Positions 1 to 5,648 of a stretch of DNA of 7,840 nucleotides are shown piece after piece. The notes beneath the pieces were generated by a model. That model had not been told where the DNA came from. It did no database searches and worked only from the letters and a program-made list of their open reading frames with translations. The stretch spans positions 1-7,840 of the forward strand of contig JAJYIN010000097.1 of NCBI GenBank assembly GCA_021790075.1, given 5' to 3'. The position numbers and the translations under genes were made by a program. This stretch comes from Actinomycetes bacterium. Its GTDB lineage: Bacteria > Actinomycetota > Thermoleophilia > BMS3ABIN01. Position 1 is the stretch's first letter; every line of letters starts with the position of its first letter.

Positions 1-362
1 GCAGTCGCGGCCAGCAGCGCCTGGTTGGCCGAGAACACCAGCGTCACATTGGTCTTGATGTTCCGCTGCTTGAGCTCGCTCGCGGCGCGGAGGCCCTCCG
101 AGGTCATCGGCAGCTTGATGACGATGTTCTCATGAATCTGCGCCAGGCCCTCGGCTTCCGTTACCATACCCTCAGCTTCTTCAGCCAAAACCTCGGCGCT
201 CACCGGTCCCCCCACCAGCTGGCAGATCCCTTCCAGGATCTTGTGGCTGTCGCCGGTCTCGCGGGAGAGCAGCGTGGGGTTGGTCGTGCAACCTGCCAGG
301 ATGCCCCAGCGGGCGATTTCCCGGATATCGTCGATATTGGCTGTATCCACATAAAGGTCCAT
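1..362 (-). CDS. tal: Transaldolase, TalC/MipB-type (3' end cut by window edge)
   Basis: The first 120 residues of a small (family about 215 aa) class I aldolase-fold enzyme are present; the C-terminal part lies beyond the window. It opens MDLYVDTANIDDIREI, followed by GCTTNPTLL (residues 24-32) and NIVIKLPMTSEGLRA (79-93), in which K83 is the expected Schiff-base lysine. The family contains both transaldolases and fructose-6-phosphate aldolases. As I recall, a Gln at the SAEV position marks the aldolases and a Glu the transaldolases; here it is Glu (E57), so I favour transaldolase, which exchanges a dihydroxyacetone unit between sugar phosphates in the non-oxidative pentose phosphate pathway. 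The ATG directly abuts the stop of the 2-phosphoglycerate kinase gene (TGAATG) and has a GAGGTGA Shine-Dalgarno inside that gene's end, so it is co-transcribed and probably translationally coupled. Family assignment is firm; substrate is inferred. Confidence 0.9.
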   Translation of the reverse strand, partial: MDLYVDTANIDDIREIARWGILAGCTTNPTLLSRETGDSHKILEGICQLVGGPVSAEVLAEEAEGMVTEAEGLAQIHENIVIKLPMTSEGLRAASELKQRNIKTNVTLVFSANQALLAAT

Positions 363-1307
363 TCACGTCACCTCAATTTTTAAGTTGCAGGACTTCTGGT
401 ACTTGCTGACGGCATCCAGCACGATGCCCATCACGACCTTTACCGCGTCGTCGATGCTCTCGTTGTCGATCACCGGCACTCCTGCTTTCTGGGCCCTTTC
501 GATCAGGTATTCCTGGACCCGCCTGATCTTGTCCAGGTTCTCCATGTACTTGCCCAGGGAACGGACGCCGTCAGTTTCCTGGTCGCGCACATAGAAGTGG
601 CCCCGGTGCCGGTCTTCGTCAGCCACCACCATCATCAGCTGGATCACGATGGCGTCCTGCCAGAGGTCCTCCTTGAGGAAACCCGGCACGATGTGCGCCC
701 CCTCCATGACCATGCGGGTGCCCTCCCTGATGGCCCGCTCGATGACGGCGTTGATGCCCACGCTCACCTTCTCCACCTGCTCCACGAAGCCGGTGAGATC
801 CCGGTCGGCGCCCTTTGCCTCAGCGGCTTTCACAACCCTGCCCGCGTCGAACGAGGAGTAGTGGATCGCCGGCATCAGCTCCGGGGAGAAGAACGCCCGC
901 ATCACCTGCCTGATCGAGTCGGTCGAGGTGAGCCGCGTAACCCCGAGCCGGTGGGCGACCTGGGTCGCCAGCGTGCTCTTGCCAACGCCGGTGGCGCCCC
1001 CGATCAGGATGATGAACGGCTTCTCCAGCTCGCTCAGCAGGCGCCAGCGGCGGTAACGCTCGGTAAAGCTTTGACCCTCTTCCTCGCCCAGTACCTGCTG
1101 GGCGATCTCCCGCAGCCGGAAGATGGTGATGTTGCTCTCCCCGCTTTCCAGCAGGTGCTGCTCCACCTCCCGGGCCACGCGGTAGGCGCGCTCCGGCGGC
1201 AGGCCGGTGGCCATGATCGACTGCGCCATCAACCCCTTGGAATACGGCAAACCGTACTCCCGGTTGACGATCTGCAGCTCGGGATGTTCCTTGGGCTCGT
1301 CAGCCAC
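363..1307 (-). CDS. 2-phosphoglycerate kinase with N-terminal ATP-cone
   Basis: This 314-aa protein is predicted to phosphorylate 2-phosphoglycerate with ATP to give 2,3-diphosphoglycerate, the first step of cyclic 2,3-diphosphoglycerate synthesis. Residues about 11-90 (from LQIVNREYGLPYSKGLMAQS) look like an ATP-cone regulatory domain, as in archaeal 2-phosphoglycerate kinases. The kinase domain follows: Walker A GGATGVGKST at 103-112, TSTDSIRQVMR at 127-137, and the family-typical MEGAHIVPG at 201-209. The length is close to archaeal homologues. The start is GTG, preceded by AAGGA eight bases upstream, and overlaps the cDPG synthetase gene by 8 bp; the transaldolase ATG abuts the stop. Pairing with a cDPG synthetase makes this role much more likely than that of a generic P-loop kinase. 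Activity and any allosteric role of the ATP-cone are inferred. Confidence 0.9.
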   Translation of the reverse strand: MADEPKEHPELQIVNREYGLPYSKGLMAQSIMATGLPPERAYRVAREVEQHLLESGESNITIFRLREIAQQVLGEEEGQSFTERYRRWRLLSELEKPFIILIGGATGVGKSTLATQVAHRLGVTRLTSTDSIRQVMRAFFSPELMPAIHYSSFDAGRVVKAAEAKGADRDLTGFVEQVEKVSVGINAVIERAIREGTRMVMEGAHIVPGFLKEDLWQDAIVIQLMMVVADEDRHRGHFYVRDQETDGVRSLGKYMENLDKIRRVQEYLIERAQKAGVPVIDNESIDDAVKVVMGIVLDAVSKYQKSCNLKIEVT

Positions 1308-2682
1308 TGGCCAGTTCCTTGAAATCCTTGATGGCCCCGAAAGCCAGCCCGGTTACCATCGGCGACAGCCGGCCCCGACCGTCCGTCTCCACGGGGACGT
1401 TGTCACAAAAAACAACCCGTGTGTCCCGGCGGTCGGCCTCTTCCGCGACCACGTCCACGGCGGCGGCCTTGATCTCCGTGAGAAACACGTCCACGGCGCT
1501 GCTCTTCAGCCCCGCCAGTTCCTCCCGCAGCCGTTTGCGGTTGGCCAGCTCCGCTGAGACGAAGTCAACCGTGCACCCGTAAGTATCAGCGATGTAGGCG
1601 GCGATACGCTCGACTACCTTGCCCTGGGCTGTGGTGAAATAAGCAACCCGTTTGCCGGTAATGTCGCCGGCCGGTTCTGGCCTCAGCACGGTGGGCACCA
1701 CCTGTGCCGCCGCATTGATCTTTTTGATGCCGGCAATGATTTCTGACACTTTACTGGCATCAGCCAGCGGCTCTTCGCACATCGTCAGGATCACCGCGTC
1801 CGCGATCAGCATCCGGTAAGTCCCCAGGTAGCCCAGCAGGTAATCCAGGGGCTGGTCGGCTCCCGCCACACAAAGAACCCGCTCGGTCCTGACCGGCGGC
1901 AACGCCGAACCGCTGCCCTCGAAGATAATCAGGTCGGCCGGCAGCGTCTCCGCGATCCGGGCCCCCTCCACCACGTTGGACACGAATGGCATCCCGGCTA
2001 GGCCGCCGCCGCAACGGCGGCAACCGACGGTGGTTATCCAGCTGAGCGCGGCGTCTTCCAGGTAATCGGAAGCGGCGTGCTTGCCCTGCCGGCTCAGGGA
2101 CAGCAACTCCTCGACCCCCACCCGGCGCTGGCTGCCGGTGATAACCTCCGGGTCGGGAGGACCGCCGCGCCCCATGGCTACCACTACCACGCCGTCCATG
2201 AGTTCCTGTTCCTTAAAAGCCCTGGTGATCTCACGGGCCAGAAAACCGCTGACGGCCGTTTTGCCTATCCTCTTGCCGGTACCAATAACGGAAAGGGAAG
2301 GCTTGACCGAGAGCTTATGGAAAGACGGAGGAAGTAGAGTAAAGTCAGCGCCCTGATATTCGGCCCCCGCCGCCAGCGTCAGGCTGGCAAACCGGAACCG
2401 CTCCCTGTATCCTAGCACCGGCTCATCGCTTAAGTCAACAACCACTTGCGGCCGGTGTTCCGCCATTGCCGCCGCCAGGGCTTCCTCTGCGTTTTCGTGC
2501 AGGAAGACGGGCACCCCGTATTCGTTCTTCTTAGCATCGCCCGCCAGGGAGGTATTGATTTTCTCGGTTCCCCCCAGAAAGACAGCCGCGCGCAGTTCAT
2601 ACCGGCCGGAGACCTCTTCCAGCGCCTCCCTGACGACATTGGGGTAGTGTTCCCCGTCGATCAGGGCGATGGCCCGTTTCAA
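1300..2682 (-). CDS. cpgS: Cyclic 2,3-diphosphoglycerate synthetase
   Basis: This 460-aa protein resembles the archaeal cDPG synthetase along its whole length and has about the family length. The enzyme uses ATP to close an intramolecular pyrophosphate bond in 2,3-diphosphoglycerate. The N-terminal part (1-125) begins MKRAIALIDGEHYP and contains a VVDLSDEPVLGYRERFRFAS segment (81-100). A P-loop GTGKRIGKTA lies at 134-143, then VVVAMGRGGPPDPEVI (166-181), a CRRCGGG segment with C221 and C224, and IIFEGSGSALPP (252-263). The C-terminal third is an alpha/beta region with less obvious motifs. The start is TTG, overlapping the upstream phosphoesterase stop by 4 bp (TTGA), with a strong GGAGGA six bases upstream. 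The product is cytoplasmic. In methanogens cDPG accumulates as a solute or phosphate store; its purpose in this bacterium is unknown. Confidence 0.9.
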   Translation of the reverse strand: MKRAIALIDGEHYPNVVREALEEVSGRYELRAAVFLGGTEKINTSLAGDAKKNEYGVPVFLHENAEEALAAAMAEHRPQVVVDLSDEPVLGYRERFRFASLTLAAGAEYQGADFTLLPPSFHKLSVKPSLSVIGTGKRIGKTAVSGFLAREITRAFKEQELMDGVVVVAMGRGGPPDPEVITGSQRRVGVEELLSLSRQGKHAASDYLEDAALSWITTVGCRRCGGGLAGMPFVSNVVEGARIAETLPADLIIFEGSGSALPPVRTERVLCVAGADQPLDYLLGYLGTYRMLIADAVILTMCEEPLADASKVSEIIAGIKKINAAAQVVPTVLRPEPAGDITGKRVAYFTTAQGKVVERIAAYIADTYGCTVDFVSAELANRKRLREELAGLKSSAVDVFLTEIKAAAVDVVAEEADRRDTRVVFCDNVPVETDGRGRLSPMVTGLAFGAIKDFKELASG

Positions 2683-3515
2683 GACGGCTCCTCCATCTGC
2701 GGGTGGGGCGCCTTTTCAAATGCGAAGGTAGCGGGATAAAACCTGATGATCTGGTCGGCGTCGTGGAACGGGTACTTGCGCCAGATGGTGACGGCCTCCT
2801 CGGCGATCTCGATGACGTTATAGCAGGGCCGGACCTTGCCGCGCAGTCTCAGGGTGCAGACGGTGCCGGCGTTGACCGTGAAGATGTTCTCCAGCCGCCA
2901 GGCGTGAGGGACATGCTTATGGCCGCTCAGCACCAGGTTGACACCGCACTCCTGCAGGACTTCCAGGGTGTCGCCGGCATCGTAGACCATGTTTCGTTCC
3001 CGACCGGTGCCCGGCACCGGCAACAGGTGATGGTGCAGGAAAAAGACACGGAAGTTGGCGGGGTGCGCGAACTGCTCCTTGAGCCAGCCGTAACGGTGGC
3101 GTCCGATGGTGCCGTAATCCAGATCAGGCTCCGAGGAATCAACCCCCACGATGCTGATGCCGTCCCGGTGGCAGACGCTTTGCCGGGGACCGACCAGCTC
3201 CTCGAAGTGGACGTAACCGACATTGCGGGCGTCGTGGTTGCCGGGTACCACCAGCAGGTTCTCGCACTGAATCTTGTCCAGGTAGCTCTTGGCGAGCAGA
3301 TATTCCTGCTTGAAGCCCTCATTCGTGAGATCACCGGTGAAGACGACGATATTCGGCTTCAGCTCGTTCAGCTCGATCACGGACCGGTCCATCAGATTGG
3401 GTACGAAGTACTGCGAACCGGCGTGCATGTCGGAGATATGCGCGATGATGAAAGGCTTTTTCCTGGCCTCGGTATCGGTTTTTTCCGGCTGGGGCAGGAT
3501 TATTTCCGGATTCAC
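2679..3515 (-). CDS. Calcineurin-like metallophosphoesterase (candidate cDPG hydrolase)
   Basis: This is a two-metal phosphoesterase of the CpdA-like class, 278 aa from the chosen start. All five family motifs are present: SDMH (D29, H31), FTGDLTNEG (G61, D62), VVPGNHDAR (N93, H94, D95), FLHHHLLP (histidines 161-163) and LSGHKHVPH (H199, H201). There is no signal peptide or membrane segment, so it is probably cytoplasmic. I start it at the GTG at 3513-3515, which has AGGAG nine bases upstream. A GTG at 3561-3563 would add 16 residues but lacks a clear ribosome site, and the extra codons have few G/C third positions, unlike the rest of the gene. Its stop overlaps the cDPG synthetase start by 4 bp. 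Members of this superfamily cleave phosphodiesters and pyrophosphates, so hydrolysis of the cyclic pyrophosphate of cDPG is an attractive but unproven function. Confidence 0.88.
   Translation of the reverse strand: MNPEIILPQPEKTDTEARKKPFIIAHISDMHAGSQYFVPNLMDRSVIELNELKPNIVVFTGDLTNEGFKQEYLLAKSYLDKIQCENLLVVPGNHDARNVGYVHFEELVGPRQSVCHRDGISIVGVDSSEPDLDYGTIGRHRYGWLKEQFAHPANFRVFFLHHHLLPVPGTGRERNMVYDAGDTLEVLQECGVNLVLSGHKHVPHAWRLENIFTVNAGTVCTLRLRGKVRPCYNVIEIAEEAVTIWRKYPFHDADQIIRFYPATFAFEKAPHPQMEEPS
2689..2694 (-). promoter_or_regulatory. Ribosome binding site for the TTG start of cpgS
   Basis: The minus strand reads GGAGGA, six bases before the TTG at 2680-2682. It lies inside the last codons of the phosphoesterase gene. 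This strong site supports TTG as the true start and fits coupled translation across the 4-bp TTGA overlap. Confidence 0.7.
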
Positions 3516-3524
3516 TTCTCCATG

Positions 3525-3529
3525 CTCCT
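3525..3529 (-). promoter_or_regulatory. Ribosome binding site deciding the phosphoesterase start
   Basis: AGGAG on the minus strand lies nine bases before the GTG at 3513-3515. The alternative upstream GTG at 3561-3563 has no comparable site, so this favours the shorter protein. Confidence 0.5.
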
Positions 3530-3600
3530 GGGCTCCGCTTGGTTCGGATTGGGGAGGTCTCACTTCATCGGCGGCAACCGTCCGGCGGATTAGGCGGGCG

Positions 3601-4383
3601 TCACTTCTTTTGGTTCCTCTCGTGTACCAGTTTCAAACCCTTCAGCGTCAGCAGCGGATCAACCCGGCTGAGAGTCTCAGTATGCGGCACGATCAGCCCG
3701 GCGAAACCCCCGGTGGCCATGGTGGAGACCGAGTCGCCTCCCAGTTCCTGCTTGAACCGTCCCACGATGCCGTCCACCAGGCCGGCGAAACCGAATATGA
3801 GCCCCGAGCGCAGGGAAGCAGCCGTGGTCTTGCCGATCACCGCCTCCGGCTCGAACAGGTCGACGCGGGACAGGCGCGCGGCTCGGGCGGTGAGCGCTTC
3901 CAGCGATATCTCCACCCCGGGGGCGATAGCGCCCCCCAGATACTCCCCCGACCCAGAGATGGCGCAAAACGTGGTAGCGGTACCGAAATCCACTACGATG
4001 CAGGGACCTCCGAGGATGTCCAGGGCCGCCACGGCGTTGACTATCCGGTCGGCGCCGACTTCGTGCGGGTTATTGGTCGCCACCGGCATCCCGGTGCGGC
4101 TGCCTGGGCCGACGATCGCCGCCTCTATGCCCAGGTAGCGCCTGGCCAGCTCCTCATACTGTCCCACCAGCGGCGGCACTACCGAAGAGACGATCATTTC
4201 GTCGACCTGGTCCAGGGAGCCGCGCCTGAGCGCCAGCAACGATGCCAGGGTTGCAGCCAACTGGTCGGCCGTCGCGTGCGCCGCGGTAGCGACTCGCCAG
4301 TGTTCTTCCAGGATATCCCCCACATACAAACCGGCGACCGTGTGGGTATTGCCGATATCGATGGCGAGCAGGGATGCGGTCAT
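3601..4383 (-). CDS. coaX: Type III pantothenate kinase
   Basis: CoaX phosphorylates pantothenate with ATP, the first committed step of coenzyme A synthesis, in the cytoplasm. The 260-aa product has the family's usual length and ASKHA-fold motifs: AIDIGNTHT (residues 7-15) for phosphate binding, the GADRIVNA segment (110-117), VVDFGTATTF (130-139) with the expected catalytic aspartate D132, GGAIAPG (150-156) and ATGGFA (223-228). It ends with a lysine-rich tail, HERNQKK. The ATG at 4381-4383 lacks a good Shine-Dalgarno. A TAGAAT sequence at 4393-4398 could be a -10 box for a nearly leaderless transcript, but no convincing -35 accompanies it. It lies 69 bp below DUF1284 and 85 bp above the chosen phosphoesterase start, so cotranscription with either side is possible but not shown. 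Placement close to birA, bioY and the nad genes makes this a cofactor cluster. Confidence 0.96.
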   Translation of the reverse strand: MTASLLAIDIGNTHTVAGLYVGDILEEHWRVATAAHATADQLAATLASLLALRRGSLDQVDEMIVSSVVPPLVGQYEELARRYLGIEAAIVGPGSRTGMPVATNNPHEVGADRIVNAVAALDILGGPCIVVDFGTATTFCAISGSGEYLGGAIAPGVEISLEALTARAARLSRVDLFEPEAVIGKTTAASLRSGLIFGFAGLVDGIVGRFKQELGGDSVSTMATGGFAGLIVPHTETLSRVDPLLTLKGLKLVHERNQKK

Positions 4384-4452
4384 ATCCAGGAAATTCTAAC
4401 AGAGACGGCACCTGGCCGCGAACGCCGAAGAGCGGCAATGGGCAAAGCGCCC

Positions 4453-4902
4453 CTAGTCAACCTGGCCGGCGGGTGCTCCCGTGCCGCCGGACCTGCCCTT
4501 CTGGCGGCAATCCGCCAGGCTCGCCAGGCCATCAGAACAGAAATCGAGGTCTCTCCAGCTGCATTCCCTGCAAAGAAATGCGATGTCATCAACCCCCACC
4601 CTGGCGGCTACCAGATCCAGCAGATCGTTCCAGGCGACCTTGCTGTCGTACGACAGCCCCAGGTGTTCCATCACCCTCGAGTCGATGACGTCAACCCGCT
4701 TTTCCCCGCGCAGGCAGATGCCGGTCTTCAGGTGTGGACAGAAACAGCAGATGTCATCAGCGCCGCGCACCAGCTGGACTTCCGATTGCGGCTGGGACCC
4801 CAAGCGTTCCACCAGCCTGGCGAGGTTGGCGATAAATCTTGGTGAGTAGCCTTGTCCGCGAAAACCCTGGATGCACAGAAGGTGATGTGCTCTAAGTTTA
4901 AT
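4453..4902 (-). CDS. DUF1284 cysteine-rich protein, apparent ATT start
   Basis: This protein of unknown function belongs to DUF1284. Reading upstream of the first conventional start (GTG at 4810-4812) in the same frame restores the family's hallmark N-terminus, KLRAHHLLCIQGFRGQGYSP. There is no ATG, GTG or TTG between that hallmark and an in-frame TGA at 4930-4932. The best-fitting start is ATT at 4900-4902, giving 149 aa and a start just before KLRAHHLLC, as in relatives; ATT at 4912-4914 is a second option, with GGAG eight bases upstream. Two CX2CX7C motifs (C52/C55/C63 and C111/C114/C122) plus HHLLC (H6, H7, C10) suggest a bound metal or iron-sulfur cluster. The gene follows the bioY stop almost directly, so the two are probably co-transcribed. 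Possible causes of the odd start are true AUU initiation, a point mutation or a sequence error. Confidence 0.8.
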   Translation of the reverse strand: MKLRAHHLLCIQGFRGQGYSPRFIANLARLVERLGSQPQSEVQLVRGADDICCFCPHLKTGICLRGEKRVDVIDSRVMEHLGLSYDSKVAWNDLLDLVAARVGVDDIAFLCRECSWRDLDFCSDGLASLADCRQKGRSGGTGAPAGQVD

Positions 4903-4919
4903 GCCCCCGTTAATTCCGC

Positions 4920-5501
4920 CTACTCCAATTCAACTTTATCGGTCGTATCCTTAGCGGCCGGCGATCTCCGGATATGAGGAACCTGTATGAGATTGAGGCA
5001 TATCAAAATGCCCGCTACAACCTTAATTGCATCTCCCGCAAGAAAGGGATATAAGCCTACGGCTAAAGTAGCCCCGATGTCAAGACCAGTCGTATAAGAC
5101 AACCAAGGCACTCCCAAAAGGTATATAACTGAGGCACCAAAAAAGAATGAGATTGACAACCGGAGCGGCTGCGGTCTCCGGGGCAGATGCTGGACCAGCA
5201 GGCCGGTGACGAAGGCGCCGGCGATGTAGCCCAACAGGTAGCCGCCGGTCTTGCCGGCCACGATCCCCGGTCCGGAGGTAAAGCCGGCGAACACCGGCAG
5301 GCCCACCAGCCCCATGAGGACGTAGACGATCTGGCTGAGCGCCCCCTTCCACTTGCCAAGCAGGGCTCCGGCCAGCAGGGCCACCAGGTTGGCCAGCACG
5401 ATCGGCACCGCCCCGACAGGAATCGATATCCAGGCCCCTGCCGCCGTGAGGGCGGCAAACATGGCGACGGCCGCCATGTCCCTGAGTTCAAGTCGTTTCA
5501 T
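4920..5501 (-). CDS. bioY: Biotin transporter substrate-binding subunit BioY
   Basis: BioY is the membrane S component that binds biotin, usually working with the shared ECF transporter energy module. The 193-aa product is hydrophobic with about six membrane segments. It begins MKRLELRDMAAVAMFAALTA and shows the family's early loop SIPVGAVPIVLANL (26-39), then LLAGALLGKWKGALSQIVY (42-60), GLPVFAGFTSGPGI (67-80) and GKTGGYLLGYIAGAF (83-97). A charged tail ends KVELE. The ATG has AAGGA ten bases upstream and follows a leader of about 40 nt from the predicted promoter. No energising EcfA or EcfT genes are in the window. Base composition changes sharply near 5160: the 3' half of the gene is much poorer in G+C than the 5' half, although the reading frame is intact. 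Confidence 0.95.
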   Translation of the reverse strand: MKRLELRDMAAVAMFAALTAAGAWISIPVGAVPIVLANLVALLAGALLGKWKGALSQIVYVLMGLVGLPVFAGFTSGPGIVAGKTGGYLLGYIAGAFVTGLLVQHLPRRPQPLRLSISFFFGASVIYLLGVPWLSYTTGLDIGATLAVGLYPFLAGDAIKVVAGILICLNLIQVPHIRRSPAAKDTTDKVELE

Positions 5502-5546
5502 CTGGGCAGCATCCTTTCAGTTTCGTGGAAAAAAACAGGTTCAGAG

Positions 5547-5576
5547 AATCTACCGCACCGGAACGATTATTGTCAA
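5547..5576 (-). promoter_or_regulatory. Sigma70-type promoter of bioY
   Basis: On the minus strand a perfect TTGACA -35 box (5571-5576) is followed after 18 bases by TAGATT (5547-5552), a 4-of-6 match to the -10 consensus. Transcription would begin near 5540, leaving about 40 nt of leader before the bioY ATG. The -35 box lies inside one arm of the proposed BirA operator. Confidence 0.65.
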
Positions 5577-5601
5577 CCCTATGAATAAGAAAGTTTACAT
5601 T
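5569..5601 (-). promoter_or_regulatory. Candidate BirA operator upstream of bioY
   Basis: The minus strand carries AATGTAAAC, 15 bases, then GTTGACAAT. The arms are inverted copies matching at 7 of 9 positions. Each arm matches the TTGTAAAC-type core of known BirA operators at 7 of 8 positions. Overlap with the -35 box would let biotinyl-AMP-bound BirA block RNA polymerase. The birA gene immediately upstream encodes the needed helix-turn-helix domain, and bioY is a common BirA target. The exact spacing expected in this lineage needs checking. Confidence 0.65.
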
Positions 5602-5648
5602 ATGATTTCATGCGCACAACCGGATGGATTCGAATGGGTACATCAGGT

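Noticed and set aside
597..1322. A 241-codon open frame on the plus strand opposite the 2-phosphoglycerate kinase gene
   Set aside because: It is rich in His, Pro, Gly and Arg with no recognisable motif and is the antisense shadow of a well-supported GC-rich gene.
2703..3593. A 296-codon plus-strand open frame opposite the metallophosphoesterase
   Set aside because: The opposite strand carries every metallophosphoesterase motif in order; this frame has none of its own.
4393..4398. TAGAAT on the minus strand as a coaX promoter -10 box
   Set aside because: The hexamer at the expected -35 position is a poor match, and the transcript would be almost leaderless, so it is mentioned only under coaX.
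4424..4436. A small hairpin (GCCG, 5-base loop, CGGC) between DUF1284 and coaX as a terminator
   Set aside because: The stem is only four base pairs and no T tract follows on the minus strand.
4453..4812. A shorter DUF1284 protein starting at the GTG at 4810-4812
   Set aside because: It would delete the conserved HHLLCIQGFRG block, which is in frame and intact immediately upstream.
3289..4845. A 518-codon plus-strand open frame running opposite the phosphoesterase, coaX and DUF1284 genes
   Set aside because: It crosses three recognisable minus-strand genes, has low-complexity composition and no family motifs, and is explained by GC-biased codons.
5629..5635. TTCGAAT, resembling a tRNA T-loop, in the birA-bioY gap
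   Set aside because: The five bases on either side do not pair on either strand, and no acceptor, D or anticodon arms are visible.
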